The notes under the pieces: model-generated
What the model saw: the letters and a program-made list of their open reading frames with translations, nothing else
What the model was told of the DNA's origin: nothing
Database searches by the model: none
Shown: piece after piece, positions 7,519-15,396 of the stretch
How positions within the stretch are numbered: the stretch's first letter is position 1
Layout of the letters: each line of letters begins with the position of its first letter
Translations under genes and position numbers: made by a program
Origin: Clostridia bacterium
GTDB lineage: Bacteria > Bacillota > Clostridia > UMGS1840
DNA length: 43,830 nt
Direction: 5' to 3'
Assembly: GCA_017468465.1 (NCBI GenBank)
Contig: JAFUIN010000020.1
Span: forward strand, 1 to 43,830

Positions 7519-8487
7519 TTATCCCCTTTCTTCGTTTGGCTCTCTGTCGGAAAATTCAAAGTGAGTTAAGGGAGCCTCCTGGTTAATATCTTCACCGGCA
7601 GTATAGTCACCGTAAAATTCGTTAATATCTTTAATGAATTTTCTATTGAACAAATGAAGCCGGATGCCCTGGGGACAAACTCGACTGCATTCTCCACAAT
7701 CGGTACATCTGCCTGCCACATGAAATGCACGGATAATGTGGAACATTTTTTCCTGGAAAGGATCCACATTCGCTTTTTGAGCGCTGTCAAACTTGGTGCT
7801 GTCGAACACACATTTTCTGCAGCTGCAAGCAGGACATACATTTCTGCAAGCATTACAACGAATACATTTGCTCAATTCTTTCTGGAAAAACTGAAATTTT
7901 TCTTCTGGAGACATTTTTTCGATTTTTTCCACTTCATGAAAACGCTCACTATCTACAGTATCGCGGGATTCCAAAAGGGTTTCATCAAACACAACATGGT
8001 CTTTCCCTTTACAAACATGGCAGCGTTCCAGCATCACATCCTGATAAGAACATTCCTTATCGCCATATAAAGTACCGATTTTCAAAGTATCGCAAGCATC
8101 CTCCATGCCGATACCGGAAATGGATTCAATCCCCTTGATACCTTCTTTTTTGATTTTTTCAATATCCAGTTTGCCTTTGCAGCCAACGCCGATAATATAT
8201 GCTTTGTCGCGGTCTACTCTGTGTTCTTTTAAGAGTTGATTGAAGCTATAGGAATCACAAGGTTTTAAGAATACCAGTGTTTTTCCCTCTTTTTTGGATG
8301 CTTCAATCATATATTTACTTAAGTTTGCACCGCAAAACGCATCGTAAACAAATTCGGAAAGATCTGCTTCGCTTTCAAAATAAGATGGTTCGGGGTTATA
8401 CGCCATATCGCCGGCTTTCCAGCCAAGAACTCTTTGAACTGTTCCGTTTGCCAACAGCTCTTTGGCACGGTTCACTAATTCTTGCAT
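7519..8487 (-). CDS. floxC: 4Fe-4S dicluster protein, FloxC-like
   Basis: A 322-residue protein. The N-terminal half (1-180) has scattered Cys (77, 103, 132, 146, 156, 159), with FLKPCDS and GVGCKGK resembling the FrhB/F420-dehydrogenase beta N-region. The C-terminal half has two 4Fe-4S motifs, Cys208-211-214-218 and Cys261-264-267-271, spaced as in HdrC-type ferredoxins. It overlaps the upstream floxD by 13 nt and has a GGGGGA RBS before the ATG at 8487. Role inferred: electron relay between FloxA/B and HdrA. Confidence 0.75.
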   Translation of the reverse strand: MQELVNRAKELLANGTVQRVLGWKAGDMAYNPEPSYFESEADLSEFVYDAFCGANLSKYMIEASKKEGKTLVFLKPCDSYSFNQLLKEHRVDRDKAYIIGVGCKGKLDIEKIKKEGIKGIESISGIGMEDACDTLKIGTLYGDKECSYQDVMLERCHVCKGKDHVVFDETLLESRDTVDSERFHEVEKIEKMSPEEKFQFFQKELSKCIRCNACRNVCPACSCRKCVFDSTKFDSAQKANVDPFQEKMFHIIRAFHVAGRCTDCGECSRVCPQGIRLHLFNRKFIKDINEFYGDYTAGEDINQEAPLTHFEFSDREPNEERG

Positions 8488-8915
8488 CGTAAATCCCCCA
8501 ATCTGACATTTTCGCCTAAAGATTTGATTTTTTCCACAAATTCATTCATGGTTTGTGAAAATTTTACGCCTTCTGCGGCAGATACCCATTCCACACGGGT
8601 TCTGCCTTTTTCAATACCAAGATAATCCAGCATGGAAAACAGCAAGGTCATACGACGACGAGCATAATAGTTACCGGTAGAATAGTGACAGTCTCCCGGG
8701 TGACATCCGCAAAGAATAACGCCGTCTGCACCTTTTTCAAAGGCTCTTAAAATAAACATCGGATTTACACGGCAGGAACACGGAACTTTGATGATTTTTA
8801 CATCTGCCGGATATGACAATCTGCTGCTTCCTGCTAAGTCTGCACCGGCATAACTGCACCAGTTACAGCAAAATGCAACAATTTTTGGTCTGAATTCGTT
8901 TTCTGTTAACGGCAT
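8475..8915 (-). CDS. floxD: MvhD/FloxD-type [2Fe-2S] electron-transfer subunit
   Basis: A 146-residue protein of the methyl-viologen-reducing hydrogenase delta (MvhD) family, which passes electrons from a donor module to HdrA. Diagnostic motifs: FCCNWCSY (Cys16, 17, 20), CSCRVNPMF (Cys46, 48), GADGVILCGCHPGDCHY (Cys69, 71, 76) and GNYYARRR. GGAGG lies ten bases before the ATG at 8915, which sits inside the 3' end of hdrA (10-nt overlap). No hydrogenase large or small subunit gene is nearby, so the donor is expected to be Flox rather than H2. Confidence 0.9.
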   Translation of the reverse strand: MPLTENEFRPKIVAFCCNWCSYAGADLAGSSRLSYPADVKIIKVPCSCRVNPMFILRAFEKGADGVILCGCHPGDCHYSTGNYYARRRMTLLFSMLDYLGIEKGRTRVEWVSAAEGVKFSQTMNEFVEKIKSLGENVRLGDLRCKN

Positions 8916-10894
8916 ATCGCATCCACCTCCGCAATAATTTGTCTGTTAGAGAAGCCCTGAAGGTCCATAGCACCGGAGGGACAAGTAACGGTACAAGCAC
9001 CGCAGCCCTGACACAAAGCGCCATTTACCTGTGCAACACGTCTTGTTTCACGGATACCGTGATCATTTACTTCTTTTTCTTCATAAGTGATTGCACCATA
9101 GGGGCAAACATTTGCACACTGAGAACAGCCGTTACAAAGCAGTTCATCAGGTTTTGCAGTACAGGGGTTTGTGGTCAGTTTGTCTTTCGCCAGCAAACCG
9201 ATTGCTTTCACCGCTGCCGCACCTGCCTGTGCAACAGTTTCTGGAATATCTTTGGGGCCCTGGCACACACCGGAGAGGAACACCCCTGCTGTGGGAGATT
9301 CTACCGGACGAAGTTTCGGATGTGCTTCGGTTAAGAAATTGTTGGTATCAATACTTGCAGTCAGCATCGTTGCAATCTGACGAACAGAAGCTTCCGGCTC
9401 AATGGCAGTTGCCAAAACAACCATATCTGCTTCTTTTAAGATTTGCTTGTTATCAAGCAGGTCAGAGCCCTGAACCAACAGTTTCCCATTGGGCAGCGGA
9501 GCAACCTTACCAACCTGACCTTTTACATAATTCACGCCATATTCTTCTACAGCACGTCTGTAAAACTCGTCAAAGTTTTTACCCGGAGTACGAACGTCAA
9601 TATAAAATACAGTTACGTTGACATCCGGATATTTGTCACGAATAAGCATTGCGTGTTTTGCAGTATACATACAGCAGATTTTAGAGCAGTAGCTTTTTCC
9701 GCGATTATCGGAGCATCGGCTGCCTACACACTGAATGAATACCATTTCTTTGGGAGCTTTCCCGTCGGAAAGACGTTCCAGATGTCCTTTGGTAGGACCT
9801 GCCGCATTCATAATACGCTCCAACTCCAATGAGGTGATAACGTCTTTGCTCTGGTTGTAAGCATATTCGTCATAGTTATCCAATTTAATGGTATCAAAAC
9901 CGGTTGCTACAACGATAGCACCGTATTTTTCAGTAATAATTTCATCCTTCTGGTTATAATCAATCGCGCCAGCCTGACAAACCTTTTCACAAACACCGCA
10001 TTTGCCGGTTTTGAATTTGATACAAGCATCACGGTCAATGACCGGAACATTGGGAATCGCCTGTGCAAAGGGAGTATAAATGGCACTTCTGGTATTTAAG
10101 CCGCGGTTAAACTCGTTCAAAGATTTTTTGGACGGACATTTTTCCTGACAAACACCGCATCCGGTACATTTTGCACTGTCAACACTTCTTGCTTTTTTAC
10201 GGATATCTACAGTAAAATCACCAACAAAGCCGGTAACCTTATCGACTTCGCTGTAGGTATAAATGTTGATTTTTTCGTGTGCTGCAGCTTCCACCATTTT
10301 GGGAGTCAGAATACAAGCGGAACAGTCCAAAGTGGGGAATGTTTTATCAAGCTGAGACATTCTGCCGCCGATGGAAGGTGTTTTTTCAACAATATCTACT
10401 TCATAACCTGCATCTGCAATATCCAGAGCAGTCTGTATTCCTGCAATACCGCCGCCGATTACCAACGCACGTTTGGTTACGCGGCTTTCGCCCGCCTGCA
10501 ATGGTGTGTTTAAGTTTACCTTTGCAATCGCAGCTCTTGCCAGAATCACAGCTTTTTTAGTAGCTTCTTCCATATCCTTATGAATCCAGGAGCAATGCTC
10601 ACGAATGTTGGCAATTTCCACCATATACGGATTTAACCCTGCACGTTCTGCAGCTTTTCTAAAGGTTGCTTCGTGCATACGGGGTGAGCAGGAACAAACA
10701 ACAATTCCTGTCAATTTCTTTTCTTTCACCGCTTCTAAAATTTTCATCTGACCGGCTTCAGAACACATATAAGGATAGTCTTCCGCATGGCAAACACCAG
10801 GTTCGCTCAAAACGGTTTCTACCACTTTTTTTACATCTACCGTTGCAGCAATGTTACTGCCGCAATGGCATACAAAAACTCCAATTCTCTGCAT
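8906..10894 (-). CDS. hdrA: Heterodisulfide reductase-like subunit A, electron-bifurcating flavoprotein
   Basis: A 662-residue HdrA. Numbered from ATG 10894, a Cys-containing N-terminal domain (FVCHCGSN; CSCSPRMHE near 67-75) precedes the FAD Rossmann motif VIGGGIAG (145-152) and the HdrA signature LDCSACILTPKM. An inserted 4Fe-4S ferredoxin domain follows (CTGCGVCQEKCP near 243-254), then a second Cys set near 299-306 and a C-terminal di-cluster ferredoxin (CNGCSQCANVCP 587-598, CQGCGACTVTCP 628-639). HdrA FAD is the known bifurcation site in methanogen Hdr complexes. A GTG nine bases upstream is in frame but poorly placed relative to the GAGGTG RBS. hdrC ends 5 nt upstream. Confidence 0.93.
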   Translation of the reverse strand: MQRIGVFVCHCGSNIAATVDVKKVVETVLSEPGVCHAEDYPYMCSEAGQMKILEAVKEKKLTGIVVCSCSPRMHEATFRKAAERAGLNPYMVEIANIREHCSWIHKDMEEATKKAVILARAAIAKVNLNTPLQAGESRVTKRALVIGGGIAGIQTALDIADAGYEVDIVEKTPSIGGRMSQLDKTFPTLDCSACILTPKMVEAAAHEKINIYTYSEVDKVTGFVGDFTVDIRKKARSVDSAKCTGCGVCQEKCPSKKSLNEFNRGLNTRSAIYTPFAQAIPNVPVIDRDACIKFKTGKCGVCEKVCQAGAIDYNQKDEIITEKYGAIVVATGFDTIKLDNYDEYAYNQSKDVITSLELERIMNAAGPTKGHLERLSDGKAPKEMVFIQCVGSRCSDNRGKSYCSKICCMYTAKHAMLIRDKYPDVNVTVFYIDVRTPGKNFDEFYRRAVEEYGVNYVKGQVGKVAPLPNGKLLVQGSDLLDNKQILKEADMVVLATAIEPEASVRQIATMLTASIDTNNFLTEAHPKLRPVESPTAGVFLSGVCQGPKDIPETVAQAGAAAVKAIGLLAKDKLTTNPCTAKPDELLCNGCSQCANVCPYGAITYEEKEVNDHGIRETRRVAQVNGALCQGCGACTVTCPSGAMDLQGFSNRQIIAEVDAICR

Positions 10895-10899
10895 TTTTC

Positions 10900-11286
10900 T
10901 CACCTCTTATATCTTCTGAATGCGCTGACTAAAAGCTGCTGCGGAAGTTCCTCATCCAAAAGCTCGGGAATTTCATCTGCACTTAAATAATCACCGCCGC
11001 GTTCTCTTACAACAATCTGACGTGCTGCATCAATGAGCTTGCCGGGTTTCACATCACGCGGGCAACGCTCTACACATGCAAAGCAGGAAAGGCATTTCCA
11101 CAACGATTTAGAATCAGCCAATGCTTCAATATCTTCGTTTAATACATAAGAAACAAACTGATGAGGTTTAATATCCATTTCGTTGTACGAAGGACAGGTT
11201 GCAGAGCATTTTCCGCATTTCATGCATTTATAAGGATTCACTCCGCTGATTTCTTTAATTTTTTCAGAGTAGTTTCTGTGACTCAT
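10900..11286 (-). CDS. hdrC: Heterodisulfide reductase-like subunit C
   Basis: A 128-residue di-[4Fe-4S] ferredoxin-like protein with Cys21-24-27-31 (CMKCGKCSATCP) and Cys65-68-71-75 (CLSCFACVERCP), the HdrC arrangement. It relays electrons between HdrA and HdrB. Its ATG overlaps the hdrB stop as ATGA, indicating translational coupling. Confidence 0.92.
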   Translation of the reverse strand: MSHRNYSEKIKEISGVNPYKCMKCGKCSATCPSYNEMDIKPHQFVSYVLNEDIEALADSKSLWKCLSCFACVERCPRDVKPGKLIDAARQIVVRERGGDYLSADEIPELLDEELPQQLLVSAFRRYKR

Positions 11287-12080
11287 TTTTTCTCCGCCTC
11301 CTCTTTTACACCAAGGGCTTCTGCCAATAACTCTGTGAAATAATATACAGGCAAGGTTTCCTTTTGTGCCTTGTTCAGATTATACATACAAAGAGGGCAA
11401 GCAGTAATTAACATATCTGCACCAAACCCTTTTGCGCTTTCTGTAATGGTGTCACACATTGATTTTGCCATTTCTTTTTCTTTTAGGGAAATATATCCGC
11501 CGCAACATTCATTGCGGTAGGGATAAACAACCGGTTCTGCACCCAGTGCACGAATAAAATCTTCCATAATTTTCGGATTTTCCGGATTATCAAATGCCAT
11601 AACCTTACCGGGACGAAGCAACAGACATCCATAGTAAGCACCGATTTTTTTCCCGGTTAAAGGATTGGTAACTTTTTCTTTCAGTTTATCAAATCCAATT
11701 TTATCACGAAGAACTTCGAGATAATGAAGTACATTTGTTTCGCCGCTGTATGGCTCCGAAAGATTCATATAATTATTGGCACGTGTTCTGATGTCATCCA
11801 CATGTTTCATATCGTCATTCACACGTTTCACAACATGATAACACGCAGAACAAACTGTAACAAGCTCCTGCCCTTTTTCTTTCGCATCATTCAGCACACG
11901 AACGGAAGAAAGCTTCGTTGCAATTTCATCATTTCCAAGCGGATATACACCGCCACAGCATTGCCAGTTTTCAATTTCTTCCAGTTCAAAGCCCAACACC
12001 TCAGCACAGGTTCTTGCATAACGGTCAAGGTCTTTCGCTTTGTTTTTCAGGGTACAACCCGGATAATAACTATACTTCAT
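11283..12080 (-). CDS. hdrB: Heterodisulfide reductase-like subunit B with two CCG motifs
   Basis: A 265-residue protein with two complete CCG domains: Cys9, Cys41-42, Cys77, Cys80, and Cys152, Cys192-193, Cys228, Cys231. In methanogen HdrB these ligate non-cubane [4Fe-4S] clusters that reduce CoM-S-S-CoB. Intact ligands suggest a working redox centre, but a bacterium of this type should lack that substrate, so the partner here is inferred to be FrdAB or an unknown disulfide. First gene of the operon; AAGGA lies before the ATG at 12080. Confidence 0.92.
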   Translation of the reverse strand: MKYSYYPGCTLKNKAKDLDRYARTCAEVLGFELEEIENWQCCGGVYPLGNDEIATKLSSVRVLNDAKEKGQELVTVCSACYHVVKRVNDDMKHVDDIRTRANNYMNLSEPYSGETNVLHYLEVLRDKIGFDKLKEKVTNPLTGKKIGAYYGCLLLRPGKVMAFDNPENPKIMEDFIRALGAEPVVYPYRNECCGGYISLKEKEMAKSMCDTITESAKGFGADMLITACPLCMYNLNKAQKETLPVYYFTELLAEALGVKEEAEKK

Positions 12081-12171
12081 ACTCAGAGTTCCTTTCTGTC
12101 AAATTTCTCTGTACTTGTATCTACGGTCATTTGCCAAAACAACCGATTGATTTTTTCTTTTTCGCTTTTGT

Positions 12172-12189
12172 TTGTTAAAAAAATAACAA
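12172..12189. promoter_or_regulatory. Rex-like redox operator in the hdr operon leader
   Basis: An 18-bp palindrome with arms TTGTTA and TAACAA separated by six A:T pairs. It matches the clostridial Rex consensus TTGTTAA-N4-TTAACAA at 13 of 14 fixed positions. Rex represses fermentation and respiration genes when NADH/NAD+ is low. The site is about 40-55 nt downstream of the predicted start, where a bound repressor would act as a road-block. No rex gene is in the window. Confidence 0.65.
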
Positions 12190-12232
12190 TTATTCTCACA
12201 AAAAAACAGCATAAAATAAATACTGCCTTTTT

Positions 12233-12261
12233 ATTGTAGCATACTTTTCATGATTGCACAA
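12233..12261 (-). promoter_or_regulatory. Predicted promoter of the hdr-flox-frd operon
   Basis: On the minus strand an extended -10 TGCTACAAT (hexamer TACAAT, 12233-12238) lies 17 bp from a weak -35 TTGTGC (12256-12261). It is the best sigma-A match upstream of hdrB. Confidence 0.6.
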
Positions 12262-12355
12262 GCTTTTTTTACATTTTTTTTATTTTTTTTATATTCTGCA
12301 CAAAACAAATGATTTTCCCGGTGATATCAGCATCATTTTTCATAAGAAAACATCA

Positions 12356-12392
12356 CAAAAATGCACCTTCTGCTCGAGGTCAGAAGGTGCAT
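12356..12392 (-). terminator. Intrinsic terminator of the sodium symporter gene
   Basis: A perfect 12-bp stem (12361-12372 with 12381-12392) with an eight-base loop, followed by five T on the minus strand. Confidence 0.9.
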
Positions 12393-12402
12393 TCTTAAAA
12401 AG

Positions 12403-13761
12403 CTATATTTTAAGATAGCCTAATGCTTCCAATACAGAAGAAATCAGAATCAATAAAATACAAACAGGTGCAACGTATTTAATGACCACTTCAAACAATT
12501 TTTTACGTTTGAAGGTGGCAGATGATTCCACCTCATCAATAATGGTTTTCGGCTTGATTACATAACCCACAAAAACACAGGTTAAAAACGCAACAATCGG
12601 CATCAAAACGCTGTTACTTGCAAAATCAAAGAAATCGAGGAATGACATTCCGATAATTTTGACACCATCCAAAACACCGTACCCCAATGCAGACGGAATC
12701 CCCATTAAAACAGAAACTGCGAGAACCAAAACGCAAGAAAGAATGCGGTTAATTTTGAATTTATCACATACGATAGACACCACGGTTTCCATCAGTGAGA
12801 TGGAAGAAGTCAGTGCTGCAAACAACACTAAAATAAAGAATGCCGCACCAATCAAAGTACCTGCCGGCATGGTTTCAAACACCTTCGGCAATGTTTCAAA
12901 CATTAAGCTGGGACCTTTTCCCAATGCTTCGGGGGTACCTCCGGAAAATACGAATACAGACGGGATAATCATTAAGCCTGCAAAAAATGCAATCCCGGTA
13001 TCAAACAGCTCAATTTGCTTTACAGAGGATTCCAGGTTGACATCTTTTTTCATGTAAGAACCATAGGTAATCATAATCCCCATGGCAAGAGACATCGAGT
13101 AAAACAGCTGCCCCATTGCTGCCAGAACAGTCGTGATTGAAAACTTGGAAAAATCAGGCTTTATGTAATAAACCAACCCATCAATGGCACCCGGCATAAA
13201 TAAGGAATAAATTGCAATAGCAATAGAAAGTACCACCAAAATCGGCATCATGATTTTGCTCACTTTTTCAATGCCTTTTTCAACACCAAGAAGAACAACC
13301 ACAGCAGTAACAAGGATGAATGCCAAAAACCACAGCACCGGTTCTACGGGCTGGGTGATAAACTGGCCAAAATAGGCATCAGTTGCTGCCTGCGATGTAC
13401 CGCCTGACACAAAAGCCCACAGGTACTTGGTTACCCACCCACCAATAACAGAATAATATGGGAAAATAACCAGCGGAACAATTGCAGCAAGATATCCGAC
13501 AAACGAGTATTTTTTATTCAGAGAACGAAAAGCTCCGATGGCGCTTAATCCTGTTTTTCTGCCCAATGCTATTTCAGCAGTCATCAAAGCAAACCCAAAG
13601 GTTAATGCCAGAATTAAATATACCAAAAGGAAAATTCCACCGCCGTATTTTGCTGCCAGATACGGAAATCTCCAGATATTTCCTAACCCAACAGCAGAGC
13701 CAGCCGCCGCCAGCACAAAGCCGATTTTGCCGGTGAAACTGCTTCTTGTATTATTTTCCAT
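12403..13761 (-). CDS. Neurotransmitter:sodium symporter (NSS/SNF) family transporter
   Basis: A 452-residue polytopic membrane protein. The N-terminal signature GSAVGLGNIWRFPYL (about 22-36) forms the unwound TM1 sodium/substrate site of the LeuT fold. About eleven to twelve hydrophobic segments follow, as in bacterial NSS proteins. It probably imports an amino acid with Na+; the substrate cannot be read from sequence. The ATG at 13761 is preceded in frame by a GTG at 13764, and the AGAGGA RBS could serve either. Single-gene unit with its own consensus promoter and terminator. Confidence 0.9.
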   Translation of the reverse strand: MENNTRSSFTGKIGFVLAAAGSAVGLGNIWRFPYLAAKYGGGIFLLVYLILALTFGFALMTAEIALGRKTGLSAIGAFRSLNKKYSFVGYLAAIVPLVIFPYYSVIGGWVTKYLWAFVSGGTSQAATDAYFGQFITQPVEPVLWFLAFILVTAVVVLLGVEKGIEKVSKIMMPILVVLSIAIAIYSLFMPGAIDGLVYYIKPDFSKFSITTVLAAMGQLFYSMSLAMGIMITYGSYMKKDVNLESSVKQIELFDTGIAFFAGLMIIPSVFVFSGGTPEALGKGPSLMFETLPKVFETMPAGTLIGAAFFILVLFAALTSSISLMETVVSIVCDKFKINRILSCVLVLAVSVLMGIPSALGYGVLDGVKIIGMSFLDFFDFASNSVLMPIVAFLTCVFVGYVIKPKTIIDEVESSATFKRKKLFEVVIKYVAPVCILLILISSVLEALGYLKI

Positions 13762-13801
13762 CACCTGTCATCCTCTCATTTTTCTAAAAATATCGACGAA
13801 T

Positions 13802-13830
13802 ATTATACATCAAAAATACATTTTTGTCAA
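13802..13830 (-). promoter_or_regulatory. Perfect consensus sigma-A promoter of the symporter gene
   Basis: TTGACA (13825-13830) and TATAAT (13802-13807) on the minus strand, separated by 17 bp. Confidence 0.9.
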
Positions 13831-13891
13831 TAGCGCATTTTCTTCACCAATGAAAAATTTTTTCATATATTGAAATCGGGAGGTGAATTTT

Positions 13892-14302
13892 ATGTTTTCC
13901 TGCAACTGTAACAACGGTTGTATCGGTCTGTCGGTAATTGCAAGCATTATTATCGGTGTAATTGCAGCTTTCTTGCAAATTACTGCCGCAATCGTTGTTA
14001 CCCCTGCATTTTTATGGGTACTTTTCGGCATTGCAGTGGGCTACCTGGCAATTACCCTGATTGCTGTGGCACTCCTTCGCGGCAACGGACTCCGTAGCTG
14101 CGTGTGCCGGATTTTACCCGCAGTTTTCATCGGAATCTTAGGTACCGTTTTAGCTGCTGTTATCCTTTTGGCGATTACCTTTGCCGCAACCAGTATTGTA
14201 GGCGCAATCATTACAGGTGCATTGCTATTTTTCTTTGCACTGTTGATTTCTGCCACTGTATGTCTGGTAACATGTGCTGCCGGTTGTTCCGATAGCAATT
14301 AA
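13892..14302 (+). CDS. Small Cys-rich four-helix membrane protein, unknown function
   Basis: A 136-residue protein beginning MFSCNCNNGCIG, followed by about four hydrophobic segments (roughly 12-32, 38-58, 72-98 and 100-128) and a Cys-containing tail (CLVTCAAGC). GGGAGGTG precedes the ATG at 13892; a GTG at 13883 lies within that RBS and is not the start. The three Cys at 4, 6 and 11 and the C-terminal Cys could form disulfides or bind metal, but nothing identifies a function. A strong terminator follows, so it is monocistronic. Confidence 0.75.
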   Translation: MFSCNCNNGCIGLSVIASIIIGVIAAFLQITAAIVVTPAFLWVLFGIAVGYLAITLIAVALLRGNGLRSCVCRILPAVFIGILGTVLAAVILLAITFAATSIVGAIITGALLFFFALLISATVCLVTCAAGCSDSN

Positions 14303-14314
14303 AATTTTGATTTC

Positions 14315-14382
14315 AGGCTGTAATCTGATTTTTCAAATAAAAATGCTTAATTTTTTTGAAAAACGATTGCAGCCTTTTTTTA
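14315..14382 (+). terminator. Long-stem intrinsic terminator
   Basis: Outer stem 14315-14325 with 14365-14375 (one G-U pair), inner TTTTTCAAA/TTTGAAAAA pairing, then a run of seven T. It follows the small membrane protein gene. Confidence 0.85.
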
Positions 14383-14419
14383 TTTTTTTGTATTTTTTCG
14401 TATTTCTTGTCATTTTTGC

Positions 14420-14448
14420 TTGTATTTTGTGGAAAACTATGCTATAAT
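14420..14448 (+). promoter_or_regulatory. Promoter of the E2-like gene
   Basis: TTGTAT (14420-14425), 17-bp spacer, then TATAAT (14443-14448) with a TG extension (TGCTATAAT). Confidence 0.75.
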
Positions 14449-14494
14449 GTTCACAGAATTTTCACAAATTACATAAAGAGAGGTACTCCCTTTG

Positions 14495-15346
14495 ATGAGA
14501 AAAGAAGGAAGAAGAATCAAAACCGGACCTGCAATGGATGCGGTTGCCGCATTTATTATGCCGAATCGAGTTGGGGCTTCCAACACATTTCACGCCGTTG
14601 CAGAAATTGGAAATTGCGAAAGCTTTATTCGTGAAAAACGTGCCGAGGGCTATTCCTCTTTCGGCATGATGCACATTTTTATGGCAGCATATGTTCGTGT
14701 GGTTTCAGAGCTTCCGGGAATCAACCGATTTATCCGCGGTCAAAGATTGTATGCCCGAAACGGCATAGAAATCTGTATGGCAATCAAAAAAGAACTGAAG
14801 CTGAACGCTCCGGAAACCGTTATCAAGCTGTATGCCTCCCCTTGCGATACTGCCGCTACCATATACGAGAAGTTAACAGCAGAAATTGCAGAAAATAAAA
14901 AAGAAGGCGACCGCAATTCTATGGACAGTGCTATCAAGGTTTTGGTCAGTCTCCCCGGAATTCTGCTAAAATGTGTTGTTTCATTCTTAAAAATGCTGGA
15001 CTATTTCGGGTTGCTCCCCCGCTTTCTTACAAAATTAAGTCCGTTTCACGGTTCTTTGTTTATCACCAATCTGGGTTCTTTGGGAATCCCTCCGGTGTGT
15101 CATCATTTATACGACTTTGGTAATCTCCCTGTTTTTATCGCAATGGGAAAAAAGAGAAGCGAATATGTCATGGATAAAACCGGTGAAGTTGAAAAAAAAC
15201 GCTTTATTGATTTCACTGTAGTTTGTGATGAAAGAATTTGTGATGGTCACTACTACGCCAGTGCATTCAAGAGACTGAAGAAGCTAATCGAAAATCCGGA
15301 AGAATTGTTTCTTCCTCCAAAAAACATCATAGAAGATATCAAATAA
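14495..15346 (+). CDS. Stand-alone 2-oxoacid dehydrogenase E2/CAT-fold protein, catalytic His replaced
   Basis: A 283-residue protein resembling the catalytic domain of dihydrolipoamide acyltransferases but lacking lipoyl and peripheral-subunit domains. The C-terminal element that reads DHRxxDG in active E2 and CAT enzymes reads DERICDG here (Glu246 in the His position), followed by the usual FKRLKKLIENPEEL helix. A hydrophobic stretch at about 147-180 (LVSLPGILLKCVVSFLKML) is unusual and could contact membrane. AGAGAGG precedes the start; a TTG three bases upstream is an alternative. With the general base missing, acyl transfer by the standard mechanism is doubtful. It has its own promoter and terminator and no E1 or E3 neighbour. 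Confidence 0.75.
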   Translation: MRKEGRRIKTGPAMDAVAAFIMPNRVGASNTFHAVAEIGNCESFIREKRAEGYSSFGMMHIFMAAYVRVVSELPGINRFIRGQRLYARNGIEICMAIKKELKLNAPETVIKLYASPCDTAATIYEKLTAEIAENKKEGDRNSMDSAIKVLVSLPGILLKCVVSFLKMLDYFGLLPRFLTKLSPFHGSLFITNLGSLGIPPVCHHLYDFGNLPVFIAMGKKRSEYVMDKTGEVEKKRFIDFTVVCDERICDGHYYASAFKRLKKLIENPEELFLPPKNIIEDIK

Positions 15347-15353
15347 AATGCTC

Positions 15354-15396
15354 TAAAAAAAAATCTGCTCATCCAAAAGGATGGGCAGATTTTTTT
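15354..15396. terminator. Bidirectional terminator between convergent genes
   Basis: A stem of at least 14 bp (15361-15374 with 15379-15392; one G-U) with an AAAA loop, flanked by A and T runs on both sides. The T run overlaps the stop codon of the AEC gene. Confidence 0.92.

Larger units (their letters stand above)
12081..12402. other. 322-nt gap: hdr operon leader and promoter, plus symporter terminator
   Basis: From right to left it holds the symporter terminator, a T-rich stretch (about 12265-12350), the minus-strand promoter at 12233-12261, an AT-rich leader of about 145 nt containing a Rex-like operator, and the hdrB RBS. I see no small gene with support in it. Confidence 0.75.

Noticed and set aside
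8475-12080. Methanogen origin of the hdr genes
   Set aside because: HdrABC homologues are widespread in anaerobic bacteria. Codon use, RBSs and the flox/frd linkage fit a bacterial operon, and I see no transfer signature.
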